This document shows positions 45,601 through 54,931 of a stretch of 64,000 nucleotides of DNA, one piece after another. The first letter of the stretch is position 1. Each line of letters starts with the position of its first letter. Location: assembly GCA_963970005.1 (NCBI GenBank), contig CAXAMN010021361.1, forward strand, positions 3,535,533-3,599,532. Reading direction: 5' to 3'. The DNA comes from Durusdinium trenchii. Taxonomy: Eukaryota; Sar; Dinophyceae; Suessiales; Symbiodiniaceae. The translations under genes were made by a program, and so were the position numbers. The notes under the pieces were generated by a model that saw nothing but the letters and a program-made list of their open reading frames with translations, searched no databases and had not been told where the DNA came from.

Positions 45601-46436
45601 TCGTGCATATTGACATTCTCATCCTGTAGCGCAATCATTCTAGCTTGTATCTGGTCAGCTATTCCAACGAAGGCTGTGTTCTCATCCTGAATGGCTTTTG
45701 ATCTTCTATTGATCGCCAATGAAGATTCATTCTGTTCTTGGATGTGTCCAATTGCTGCTTGAAGCTCTTGGGACATTCTGTCCTTCGTTGCTTTCACAGA
45801 TTCAAGCTCTGAATGTTCTTGATGAGTTTCTTGTGCAAGCTCTTGATATCTCATGTAGATATGTTCAGCTGTCGATTCCGCCAAGCGTAGCTTGTGTTCG
45901 AGCTCTTCAATTCTTATTGTTGCTCCTTCATCTTCCTGTGTCATCTCCTGTAGATGTTCCTGCATCTTCCTGTTGTAGTCAGACATTTGCCTGAACTCCA
46001 CTTCAGCCTCATGGTGTAGTCGTGAGTACCCGGCTTGGATGCATTCATATTCTTCATGAAGAAAATTATATGCGTTTCTCGCCGACCTCAATTCTTCACC
46101 CAGCTGAATCTCTCTTCTTTGCTCTTTTGTTCCTCTATCATCGTCACGTCTCTTCTCTATACTCCTTCTTGGGGACCTCGCGGTAGACGTTATAGGCGAT
46201 GTAGATCTTGTTGTAGCTCTCATCGTTCTTCTTGGTCCTACGGGTGCAAGATCGGTCAGATTCCGAGCCGGTGGCACGGATCTTTCCGAGATTTGTGATC
46301 CAGTAGGCATAGTGATAACGTCAGCATTGGCTGATGAATCAGTACCCATTGTAGAGTCTGGTGACGAAATGGTGTTGGGACCACCAGGAGCAGCGAATGA
46401 ATAGGGTTCGCTTCCATTTCCTCCTGAGCTTGACAT
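39471..46436 (-). CDS. Gag-protease-integrase-RT polyprotein of the copia element
   Basis: 2,321 codons from ATG 46436, 81 bases inside the 5' LTR. Approximate domains: disordered Ser/Thr N-terminus (1-100); long coiled coil (100-560); Gag core starting PSWPRINDLGLWKANLIQ (580-760); two CCCH zinc fingers, CKFFVKGNCTMGKDCPFSH (about 890) and CWMWIRGTCDKGKDCKFYH (about 930); aspartic protease FIMDTGCGYDL (about 1145); integrase HHCC finger HLLTHRYKNPYCESC (about 1375) and core with DFVDT, YADKAPEF and NNSLAERNN, a D-x30-E spacing; acidic and Lys-rich linkers; RT with LADAFQAYIQA (about 2160) and YVDD (about 2251). The frame reaches TAA at 39471 soon after GLYLGC. The natural continuation of the RT/RNase H connection is in the +1 frame, so the last roughly 20 codons are probably not native. 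The products would assemble particles, reverse transcribe and integrate the element. Confidence 0.93.
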   Translation of the reverse strand: MSSSGGNGSEPYSFAAPGGPNTISSPDSTMGTDSSANADVITMPTGSQISERSVPPARNLTDLAPVGPRRTMRATTRSTSPITSTARSPRRSIEKRRDDDRGTKEQRREIQLGEELRSARNAYNFLHEEYECIQAGYSRLHHEAEVEFRQMSDYNRKMQEHLQEMTQEDEGATIRIEELEHKLRLAESTAEHIYMRYQELAQETHQEHSELESVKATKDRMSQELQAAIGHIQEQNESSLAINRRSKAIQDENTAFVGIADQIQARMIALQDENVNMHEVIQHPREEQWNSEVRERRLQHSVHSSQDQSNQEAMVIDHLRGQLAMARGAELNARAEIGEMEVGMRMEMFVCQTEVSAREIAEKKASHHEYEANIAKEVIAKGEIFNNEVIESSIRERQQLKDVNLALSEANAQLKRENMMRAPMFGDDGAEIQQKIGELENALLESQKETKNIIMENAKLKAEARMAPIVSRYSKRPSSRDRGLPTHASEEDEIRNAKEEAKHYKDGYNEMTESRDEMYEWYAETHNEYAEEREKSIELSEANKSLRDKISEAEASSSSHLAPATSTIMKVSRKEESKINVPSWPRINDLGLWKANLIQSIIIAANDSDQEPWIDWIKEAMDDPDPDKFVDSGDQRFHSIDAKLGLALTKVVMDAKDDGSGVAMKLRTRINAKGRTSSLIKGREVLALILMNFKTTSNVEVLYTSMHLYQLEYQGDKNLSLFFHTWDEILAGMKPVDVPSDETLRDLLWRKIRNSNLMAYDISAYNSMNDDDAKKTYKHLRDMIRRHIERQTEDRMILEKEKAVKNVANIFQNLKPGGPAPKLKAAPADPKKKPKGQQEQVVSEDAAAVKPKPNPKKHPEDKNKKGKGKGKGDGKDRSRSPSADKKKIPCKFFVKGNCTMGKDCPFSHKKPRSPSRGPSVGKNDKPVCWMWIRGTCDKGKDCKFYHDPKASPKKGISAPADSGDDRPKPKAKPKPKPKAKPGAPAIDGELFMDESEDEGIAASAKAREGGAKVSFDEETCEIILNEAIYSVRDQWKVVEKKPLRPDIKRYDEKELTCYTRKEQIRFEEKVAEARGILMVPYTEIKRIRIPVGPKGDLAVTMSFDEDDGLVFHHKVIPHVCEGKKDHADTKTLSIPAKGSRTKFIMDTGCGYDLISKGRAKKLGLEVRESDQSMSFYTANGVTSTKGVADIHFDEFDSTNSPFVLDESPSVLSAGKKCMEEGYTFIWPACGNPYMVSPDYKKIMLEVEGNIPYIVKGSDFCTPTDDTRAEMIARFTLGEDEADYQSTFINCDVDPQGIMCDNDDLPVVEPPKVKRRKRNKKFKASPGEEDEVGSDVAGDSEPEADDDDADDIEVDVVDGASRMVRRGTLKADARKIEHLLTHRYKNPYCESCIRAKMKHFKTHRGAFKRKLKAFGDLVTFDFVDTRNILDQGISTDREIFVIRDRYTGVIWAYPSKEKFTKDVVNAINHFKGLKKIKIAYADKAPEFETAMKQLKIPFDHSLPNHPQNNSLAERNNQFIMMTTATCLLEAGLPPCFWSYAVECVSHLLNIEEGEDGVSPWYKLHGKEFHGEKIPFGAKVFFMPSSQGRIEQKHKFDPKGIPGIFAGYEIKPGMNWSRQYRVWSLETFAHQSLAFDANRPIRKLLTPQLTETLVFLAPIEFPLKEGYEKINNTLEGMKIRDRRDGEPEVGDPNQMIDYGDYEPTEPGMDFEELAEREIRDEDDEDATGDHEADDEERDDPGDDDDPKPDGGHSKILSKPAKAKVPPSTSREDHPPVGDPSMDHMSMGKASDGIIYLNDDGETVKLDRKGNPYKVGSDGRRFFRSSPRPRSKYTPEEWKALSLSDRAIAEKKEALEKEKMKERESKGAGSSKDKRKKKKKGDKDDDPKDVSPNIFINLKKDRTLITDDDDMGGYSPSSASTLPTELPSDDDYLVEWEEWTSVENGFGPRATWDPLNIIDVNSGEILNDMAVAYAMSTESNRCTTEDFTKNLKDHHLSFPSMPCINSISKHRERYTYADATNPMSAYRNLFNAAVSRPVSRAEMLKNPKAKASMRKEWLGLHEQGVFDFSVIREYYDVKQEALTLKQVVHFARVHGIIVEKNYQLPMSDERRKFKGRGVLLGNKVKNQNWEAAFFQDLGNSPASFESSRWADFYGCVPGHSVKLADAFQAYIQASLTGPPCWVELPSDAWPDDVDVSKYHRPVVRLLKALYGHPDAGTMWEKHCDTQVRQLGFKPIGDEWPSMYFHEGLKLLLVIYVDDLKLAGPTENMTKGWSMLRTKLRIEPETDLGLYLGCMLTRGESKLPRWNSSQHRLIQYGRIVETVRR

Positions 46437-46496
46437 TGCAGGTTTCTGTAATGACTAGTCTTGTTCTTGGTCTCGTGTAGCTCGTACGGCTATAAA

Positions 46497-46517
46497 GAGC
46501 GCGTACGGCTGATAACC
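46497..46517 (-). other. Primer-binding site complementary to a tRNA anticodon arm
   Basis: The plus strand reads GAGC-GCG-TACGGCTGATAACC, which has the layout of a tRNA from the end of the D stem to the anticodon loop: stem TACGG, loop CTGATAA (anticodon GAT, Ile), then CC. The element RNA next to the 5' LTR is the complement of this, as in Drosophila copia, where a half-tRNA cut in the anticodon stem is the primer. No complement to a tRNA 3' CCA end is present. The identity as tRNA-Ile is inferred from the anticodon only. Confidence 0.6.
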
Positions 46518-46692
46518 TGCGAGTGGATCTTAATCAGCGAAGTTTGAAGCTATCACTGACGGTCCATAAGCGGCGTAGCGTCGGAACGGAAACCGCACCT
46601 TTCCTAGTCGCTTGATCCTTGAGCCAAAGTACATATGGTACATACATATATGTACATGTTGCACTGTACATGTCGCTGCACTTCCATTCGCA
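46518..46692 (-). repeat. 5' LTR of the copia element
   Basis: 175 bases, sense orientation 46692 to 46518. It differs from the 3' LTR only within CACCTTTCCTAG (TTTC there). It contains palindromic ACATGTAC and GTACATATATGTATGTAC segments and, in sense orientation, TTTGGCTCAAG at 46628-46618, identical to the last 11 bases of the dinoflagellate spliced leader. Confidence 0.95.
46618..46628 (-). promoter_or_regulatory. Spliced-leader-like sequence in the 5' LTR
   Basis: Sense TTTGGCTCAAG equals the 3' half of the 22-nt dinoflagellate spliced leader as I remember it; the preceding bases do not match. The same word is at 27472-27482 in the 3' LTR. It may be a relict of a trans-spliced RNA that was reverse transcribed, or chance. 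Confidence 0.4.
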
Positions 46693-46697
46693 GTAAG
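46693..46697. repeat. Target-site duplication GTAAG, right copy
   Basis: Five-base match to 27367-27371, the usual length for integrase-mediated insertion of copia-type elements. The pre-insertion site would read CAGTAAGTGAG, like a splice donor, inside a 35-bp spaced repeat of GTACAAACCCTTG. Confidence 0.9.
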
Positions 46698-48600
46698 TGA
46701 GTACAAACCCTTGGGTTCCTCCATTTTTTGACTTGGATCCCTCCGAATCCCTCCTCGCCGTCGAGCCCGTGCCTCGGCCCCATCGGCCAAGCCCTTTTCA
46801 GCCAGATCCCTCGCGCGATCGCAGCAGCCATGCTTTGGTCGAAACAACACTGTACAAGTACAAGTACAAGTACAAGCTATCATAAAACGAGCACCCTGGA
46901 AACCACTGGGTCGTAGAGGAAAATAGTCTTCCAAAGGTCCATTTTCAGGTTCCATGTTAATTTGCCATGTATTTTATTAAGATATATTAAGTGTTATCAA
47001 GTAGGTATCCTAGGGATTCCTAGGGCATGGGTTAAGTCACCCGGGCTTACGTCAAGTTATCTGGCCGCATTGAGAAAAACACACAGCGAAGATGAGAGAT
47101 GTCACCCGGCCGAAGCGAAGACACCCGTTTGATGTTACAACACATATGGAAACACTTTACGGAAAAATGTTTTTGAAAGCCGTAGTACATCAAGGATTGT
47201 GCCCATGCGCACAAAAAACAGGTTTATGTCAAAGCTTGTAGCTTTGGCGGGCGGAACTCAATGAGAACCCAAGTTTATTGTCTTGAGGATTTCATCCCTA
47301 CATAGACACAGCACCCAATCCGTTCTCCCGGCCAACACTCGACACATGTCACTGCATTGCTTTCAAAAAGAACAAGATACAAACCGTGCCAAAAGGGGTG
47401 CTGAAATTGGAGGTTCGGGGAGCCCAAGTTTCCACTCACTGGATGGAACATGATGGAACTAAACACCACCCACTTAAACATTTGTAACTCCTGGTAACTT
47501 TGGAAACACATGGGGGGGAGAACCATGAATGGCGCGAGTGCCGCGTTCCAGATACCCACGCTAGTCCCAGGTACCCACCTACAGTACACATATCTTCCCG
47601 CCTCTTGAAAATGGTATGAGGGGTTCTGCGCTTGATCATCCAAATAAACCTATTATTTGTTGTGCTTGATGCAACTAAGGAAACTGTGTTGAACTAATAC
47701 TTCAAAGCTGTATCGCCAAGACTCATCTTGCAGAACTTGGACCAAAATGACAAGTGGATGATCCTTTGCACTCAACTTCCATGCTTTCAGGTTCGATGCT
47801 AGTCCACAAGTGTGACCTCTTTGCTCCCCTTGCTGCTGACCATTACTGTTTGGGAGCCCAAGAAGAACAGCCTGACGGGACTGCTGACCATTACTCGATC
47901 CTTCTTCTCTTGACTTGTTGCCACTGGTGGCTCCTGACCATGCCTTGTCGTTGAGAAGCTAATCTTGTTGAAACTTGAAAGACAGGAAGGATGAGAATAA
48001 TTCTGTGTAAATGAACTTGCAGTGCATAATTACAGTGATAAGCAATGTGCAACGTGATGCTTTGACCAACAAGCAAATGCCTCCCACCAACTGGATTACA
48101 CCTTATTCAACCAGTGGCATGGAAGAATGTTTGACACCTTCACAATCAAATACTTGTGAGGGGCCGGGTGAAGCCGCCCTTGCTGGTAGAGCAAATGCCA
48201 CCAGGCTTCCGAAAGGCCTTGCAGTTAAGTTCTGAAGAAATGATGCGACACCGACAAGACGCTCCATCAAATTCCGTCACTTGCTGCTGAACTCAGGTGT
48301 GCCATTGTGAGGTAGATACCATACAGCAACAAAGGAGCTGATGCCATCTGATGCCAAGGCCTCCCTCCTTGGCTTGAAGGTTCTTGGCACCAGGTCTGCT
48401 ATTGGATATTTAAGGAGTCTTTGTGTTTGGACAAACTCAAGGCCTCGTTCTGGCCTCCTTGTCAGTCAAAGTAACAACATCACGAGTTGATCAAACATAT
48501 TCAGATTCGTATTGATCTTTGAGCTTCGGTCTCCTTACGAAACGAAGCTCTTCGGTACCTCGTGTCACTGCTCAGAAGGCATCCAGTCATAGGATGCACG
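46698..48600. other. No confident gene; (GTACAA)n microsatellite
   Basis: 46852-46876 is a short run of GTACAA units. A minus-strand peptide at 46700-46831 (MAAAIARGIWLKRAWPMGPR) could be a first exon but is unsupported. The remainder shows no domain, RNA gene or repeat. Confidence 0.4.
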
Positions 48601-51600
48601 GCTTGAGACACGTCTGGAAGTCGAGTGCATCAATCAACATCAATCAACGTCCAATCCACATCAATCAGTGTCCAACACCCAAAGAAACACAGGAATCAAC
48701 TGGATGAACAGGAGTGGTTAAACATCAAAGAACCACGGGTGTTGCTTCGCCACAGGAAATACAAGGCGCCCAAAAGCGGGCCTGAGCCGCTCCAGCTGCG
48801 GATCCAGAACCTCCTGTGGACCCGGTGGGCAGTCCGAGTCCGCTGCGTGTGGACTCTTCGAGAAGTCACCGGTCCACGGTGCATCGAAAACGGTCACCGC
48901 TTCCCGGATCGGATCGGTCACCGGAGCGATGGCGGAGCGATGGGTGCACCGTAACCCATGGAACTGACGTCAACGCTTCAGAGGTGACTGAAGCTCGGTC
49001 CGTGCCCTGCAGCCTTAGATATTTTAAGCCTCGGTCCGGCAGCTGCGGCAGCTGCATCTGTTTTCCACATCCCCGAAACCGGTGGGGTTGTGGTGGTTTC
49101 AGGGGCTTCATGTAGGCGTAGAATGGCATGTGCTCTGTATTCCATACATGAATAATTACATCAATAGTAATTGAGTCTGGTGTTTAATGGAGCAACATAC
49201 TGTCCCTCCCTCGCCGAAGGTCCTTTCCCTTTGGTCCCACAAATGGGAGAACCCCAACGTTGGAGACCTCTTCGATCTACGGAAGCCGAAAGTTACGCGT
49301 GTCGGTCCGTGTGTCCTGAGGAGTGTCTACTTCCGCCACAGCTCGTAAGGGATGAAGGAAAGGCCTAGCGTGGCTCGCATGCGATGGCTGACAATGTCTG
49401 AGAAGCATCGTTTCAGCTTGCAACCTTTGGTTCGGGTCGTCATATAATTTGGACGGACAACTGACTTATAAGCATAGGTCAAGCTTTTCTTTAGCAACAA
49501 ACTTGGTATGTGCGGGGTCAAATCAACACTGCATATTGTTGCTTGGCCATGTTTTGCAAATTAGATCCAATTCTTGCGCAAGGTTCAAGTTGCGGTGGAC
49601 AAATGACATGACGGAGTAAGTTACAGACCTCGCCATAGATTCAAGATGCTGGTGGCTTTCCTCGCCACCCTGAACAACAACGACCCTAGCACGCCACCCT
49701 GGAGCGATGATGGGCGATGTGCTTGCTGCGTCGTGTGAGTACCTTGGATTCACTGCTCAGCGTCTTCACCAAGGCTGAGGCCAGGCCCCCTTGGTTCGAA
49801 TCCGGCACGAAGCCAACCCGTACTGACCCATCGAACCAGGCTAGCTAGACTCATACAGATGAATTCTACAACACAAGGATTCCAGAAAGGAACCAAAACG
49901 ATCCAAAAAGTAGTACATAGTGACATAGTCCATTGTAGTAAGCACACCTCGAGGAAAACATCACTCATTCCCCATCAGTTTGGCCTTCGGCCCAGCTGCG
50001 AAAAGCAAAGCCCCGCAAAGAGGACCTTACCAAATCTTCGCTGCTGGATGCCATGGGGATGCATCACAGAAACTAACCAAAACCACGGCATTCCTTTCCA
50101 GAAGTGATAAGCATGGATCGCCTCAAGCCTCCCATGCATGGTTCATCAATATAATATATGCAGCCTGTGTGGTGATTTTTGCCTTCACCGGCCACAAGCA
50201 GAGCATGTCTGAGCTTCAGACTGAGAGCCCTCCAAGTCGACTGCCTGGCCGTGGTTCGCATCAAACACTGGCATCACACTGTAGGGGGGGTGAGTTCACA
50301 TCAAAATTATGCATGATTATGATGAATGATGATTGATAATGACCAAATACGCCGACCTCAGCTCGCGACAGCGCGACACCTCACGACATCCAAAAACCGT
50401 TCTGTTCGTCGTGCGGAAGGAGGATGCCCACCGTTTCCCAAGTGAGACCAAGTCGGAACACGTGAGTTCTTTCGTCGCCTTTGTCGGAGCTGCAGATATT
50501 GAAAAAGCAGCTCATCATCAAATTGATTTTGCACTGTGCCTGCACCGTGTGCACTTCCGTTTCTGATGTCCCCGGATAGCTGGAAGTTTCCAGTGCGCTC
50601 GAAAACTAAGACAAAACTCACCAAAATCCTTAGCCTTAACGGAACCAGGCTTCGTCCGCACAGGATGGCATTGTTGCGAATTCCCCGTCTGTGGGCAAGG
50701 ACAGGTCAAGGATCCATTGATTTTGCGGGTGAAGGAGGACTTTGCCACAAGTCTTCACTTTTCACTTGAAGCTCTTCTTGTGCCAAGCCGGCCTCAGCCT
50801 CATCAGGTTGACTCCGCTCCAGCTTCACCGCTTCACTGTTGGATAGGGGACCAATATCAAGCACGCAATTTTGGATTGTGCCATCTACTCTGAAACTACA
50901 ACAGGACATGGTTCAAGGATGTTAAAGGTGGGGTTGATGTCAAGCTGATCTCAACTGGCCACTCCCGTCTTGTGCGCAACCCAGCTGCTACCTTCGGCAC
51001 GATTTCCTCGCCTGGTGCTCGCCAGTTGGGACCAGCCATGGCTAAAGCAATGCCGAGTTGCTATCTGACTGACTTATCGGACTTGCGGTCTTTCGCCAAC
51101 TTTCACCAACCTATTAAGAATAAGTTGCCTTTTCCTCTCTTGAGCATGTTGAAGGCTTCCTTAAGTTCACGTTGTGAGTCTTTACCCATCTGTTCCGAAC
51201 TGTTCCCGGAAAAAACACGTGCTTAAACTGTTTTCTCCCAAGGGAACAGTGACACGTTGTGGCTCTTTGGCGGCTCGGCTCTTCTTGCCTCGACTCGACA
51301 GAAGACCCACTTGGAGGGTCCCTCACCTGGATGTTACAAACATCTGGGAGCCTCAGTGGCGTCTGTCTTTCTTGGGCTCTCTTGGCAGCCACTGAGGGCT
51401 CTCGTTTGTCTTTTTTTGCCAGCTTTTATCCCCAACATTGCTTCACCATATATAAGCAAGAACTTTTCAATGGACGGCAACGAAGAAGCATTCTGGTCGG
51501 AAGGGAATTCAAGAGAAATCACTCATTCACTCTGCACAATCGTCGTGGTGATTTCAACCCCCGTGACGGTGACCCCTACCGCCAAACCGTGGGCGAAAAT

Positions 51601-54600
51601 GAGGGAATGGATTCCAAATGATTCAAAGGGAATCTCTAATAGTCTATTAGGGCTCATTCCTCATTCCCTACTAGCACCAGTCTGAAGCCCTTTAGAATCT
51701 CTACACTGATCCATTGATAGAGTTTGACCATAAGAACAATTCAATCCTACTGAACAGGTGAGCATAGTTGCCTCGTCAAGAATTTGATATTTCATGAACG
51801 TTCTCATGTGCGGCAATTACCTTAGAATCGTCAGCAAGTGAGTTTGTGCAAAAAAAGAACTGGAAGGTTTGGGCTGGCAGCGGGTGAATGTATGACCAAA
51901 GAAGGGTGACTGGCAAGGGATCTATCAGTGAGGCCACACAAACCATGAGCAATGAGCAAACCCTTCGTGGTTGGCCTAGTGCATCCCAACACATCATCGT
52001 GGTTGACATACGTTAATCCCCACTCTTCAGTCCTTGAGACAAACGCATGCTGCTTGTGTTTGATTCTTGTCTACAAAAACATCTCCAAGAGTAGGAATTG
52101 AAGCATGGGAGACATAAAACACTTCCACGAGTTGCAAGCCATGATACCGATTAACTTAGTGAAACATCACTCATGAAAAGCACCAACAGCTTTGAAGAGT
52201 CAGAGCTTTATCTGTTTGATTCGGGTCGCTCAGCAACTGAGAGCTGATAGTCTAAATGGGTTCTTCTCCGCGCAAAAAACAACACTTTGGAATTGTGATC
52301 TCCTGTAGACTCCAGGCATTTGACATAAAAGTGTTCCAACAAGTTTATACAGTTTATACATGTTTATACCCTTTCCCTACCGGAGGATATCAATAGTTTG
52401 ACTAGAAACCAAGTGGCCAGAGCCAACAAGTGTGCAAACTTTCCAAACATGTGGCGAGTCGGAAAGTTCGGAACATGTGACCAATGTTTTCCTCTACAAA
52501 CAGGGAGTTTTCCACCTCCATTTGCGGTCATCCGGTCATCCGTCCAACAAGGAGATCCCCAAGTCGTCTGCCTCCACTCCCCCTGCCACCGTTGGGCTCC
52601 CAGCATCTCCTCAGGTGGTTTCTAACCCCCCCCCGGCACTCACCGCAACCACCGCAACGAAACAGAGGTCGTTGGAGCCCTAGGGCTACTTGGAATGGTG
52701 GAAACTTGTTTGTTCCACAACATGACGGCGGGAGTCGTTACTCACCTAGCAGCAACTCACATTACAGAAACTGATAGATCCCCAGTAGAGGAACATCATA
52801 TTCCAAACCCTTGGCATTTTGCACTTCCATCTTAGTTCAGGAAAGAGTCCCGGTCGTCACTTCTCTGCTCTCTCTCTCTCTCACCCAAAGCGCCGTTCAA
52901 CAATGGCATTCACGCGCTTCCACTGAGGCGTGTTCACTGGATGATCGTTCACCTGAAAGAATCCATGGCATGCGGCATGCGATTGGGATTACCCTCAGCC
53001 AAAGCAATGTGGGTAACCTTCTAAGAAGGTTTGGAACATGCAAGTACACAACATCAGCCAACATAGAAGCCCTACACTGTAGGCCCTACACCACTGCTTT
53101 GTGGAGAGGAGCAAAGGAGCAGAGTCTACAGTATTCCCTTGCTGCCCACACAACATTCGAACATATCACAAGTGAGATGTGTTTGTACCGGATACCAAAC
53201 AAATATATATATATACACAGTGAATTACAGTGATCTTGTTCGCTCGAATCTGCACCTATCAAATGGAGGAACTCATATCCTGCATGTGCATGGGTGGATG
53301 CAACCAAACAGGTACAGTATGCTTTCCAGTTGTGAGACATGACCAAATATGGAGGGGAACATAGGGTTCCAAAGATTGTTTTTCTGATTAAATTCTGGCC
53401 GATCACCTTGGCCTGGACAGAATGGCAAGTGAAGGACCTGGACAGGGCCCGGCGCATAGGATGTTCTCCAAGATTTGGGCAGGCCCAACTCTTGCTTTAG
53501 AAAGTATGGCAACCCAAAATAGTTCGAAAGAAGAGGATCCCAATAGACATGGAAACAATGGAACGCTGCGGAACTTTGAAACTATATATTTGGGATCTCT
53601 CTGCACTTAACATAAGGTTGATGGACAAAATCCTGCACCACTTTGTGCCGTGTCTCTTCCTACCCAAGTGCTCCTTCTTTAACATTGGGCCGACTGTCGT
53701 GCGAAAACGAAACACGTTGGACATCCAAAATCCTGCACCACCTTGTACGCGCCCTAATGCCAACATTGAATGTTGGGGCGCGGGGTTGCTTCATATACAG
53801 TAACCCTAGGTGTATTGGTGAGGTGGTGGAGGATTAACCTGCCATGCTGACAGCATGTTCTTGATTGTTTTTGCGCTTCACCGCTGGAGCAAATTGCATG
53901 GAAATGAATCCTGCGCTAGTTGATATAAGGCAATCAGGCAATCAATTATGCATCTTGCATCTTGCATCTCCATCCCTCCCTCCCTCCCTCCCTCCCTCCC
54001 CTTTCAGTGCCTACTGTCTACCCATAGTACCCCCTGCTGGACCCCCATCTACACACATGTCACTTCTTCGGGAGTCCGATCCTTTTCACGTCCCCGGGTC
54101 ACCAAACCTTGAAACTCCCCCCCGACTGGGGAATATCTTGATCTAAGACTTTCAAGGCTCAATGTATTCGTCACTGACGGGAGATTCAGAGGTGAACACC
54201 TTGGGTCAATGTCATGGTCAAGACAGAACCTATCTGAGGGAACCTACGGAGAAAGAATTGCTTGAGGGATGAATGGGTGAATGGGCGATGCATGCTGGCT
54301 CGCAATCCATCCGCGGGTGACCAGTTGCTCCAGGTAATCATAATTGAACACATACCCCTAAAATCCATTCCAACCACTTCCTCAGAAGGGTGTCAGGCCG
54401 CCTTAGGCCCTCCAATCCCTCCCCAACACCTTCTCAGGAGGTTGGTTTCTCAGCCCGCTGTCTCGGTGCTTCCAAGGAGCCATTCCCACGGATTGCATCA
54501 AGGCATAACCTGAGTTTCGGGAGCTCAAAACTACAATTTTCTGTGGTTGTTCTTTCTTCGAGAGCAAAGGAATCAAACAAAGATGGACCTACAAGCCCCA

Positions 54601-54859
54601 AAAAGGAGGTGTAGGGTGTAGGATGGAAACGACAAGTTCTAGGTCGGCACCTGGAGGCGGGATGGTCTTCAGTTCTTGCGCTTCCCAAAGTCAACAAGAA
54701 GACTTCATGGCACTTTTTTACCCCATTCTCATAGTTGACCGCGAAAGAACCAGGGGCCTTCACTTCCAACGCTCCGAAAAGAGACACGACTTCAGCGGCG
54801 CTCCATCCACGACCCTCCGTTTCTCTCTCGGCGCTGGGACTCTGGGCCCCCAGGCAAAC
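48601..54859. other. Long stretch without recognisable genes
   Basis: Contains short simple repeats (CATCAATCAA words at 48628-48670, AT dinucleotides at 53205-53216, (CCCT)n at 53968-54002) and many short frames on both strands without domains. 53740-53790 holds an inverted repeat, CCAACATTGAATGTTGG inside GCGCC...GGGCGC, near two CAAAATCCTGCACCAC words. A GTTCGAATCC word at 49793 is not part of a foldable tRNA. Confidence 0.4.
53968..54002. repeat. (CCCT)n microsatellite
   Basis: Eight near-perfect CCCT/TCCC units following a CATCTTG repeat at about 53950-53966. Confidence 0.85.
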
Positions 54860-54931
54860 CGTCGGCCCCACGAAGCCGAAGTTCCTCCGTTTGAGCTCTT
54901 TGCTCATGGCGATGGCTTCTTTGGTCACCAC
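54860..54931 (-). CDS. Exon-like fragment of 3-methyladenine DNA glycosylase I (Tag family)
   Basis: A 72-base minus-strand stretch between an AG acceptor (GGCGCTTTCAG, ending 54932) and a GT donor at 54859-54858 encodes VVTKEAIAMSKELKRRNFGF followed by VGPT. The Tag family has exactly this run near its C-terminal part: a helix with SKxLKxxGFxFVGPT, followed in the next segment by the zinc-binding and VNDH residues. The length is an exact 24 codons, phase 0 at both sides. I found no neighbouring Tag exons within several kilobases, so this may be one exon of a gene with long introns or a stranded fragment. The enzyme removes 3-methyladenine from alkylated DNA. The surrounding minus frame stays open (54434-55042), but its other residues do not match the family. 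Confidence 0.5.

Larger units (their letters stand above)
27372..46692 (-). mobile_element. 19.3-kb Ty1/copia LTR retrotransposon with giant C-terminal extension
   Basis: A complete element: 175-bp LTRs with TGCGA...TCGCA ends, GTAAG target duplication, a primer-binding site next to the 5' LTR, a polypurine run next to the 3' LTR, and two long overlapping frames of 2,321 and 3,844 codons. Domain order (Gag, protease, integrase, RT, RNase H) is that of Ty1/copia. A single LTR difference in 175 bases indicates recent insertion. Typical copia elements are 5-6 kb; here about 3,480 codons of extra sequence follow RNase H in frame, including a Tpt1/KptA-type domain. All catalytic residues I can check are intact. 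The only obvious defect is a +1 frame change between RT and RNase H. Confidence 0.95.

Noticed and set aside
47275-47643. 122-codon minus-strand frame
   Set aside because: No domain, no splice or start support, and average composition for a chance frame.
49741-49815. Possible tRNA because of GGTTCGAATCC
   Set aside because: The flanking bases do not form a T-stem, and no acceptor or anticodon stem can be drawn.
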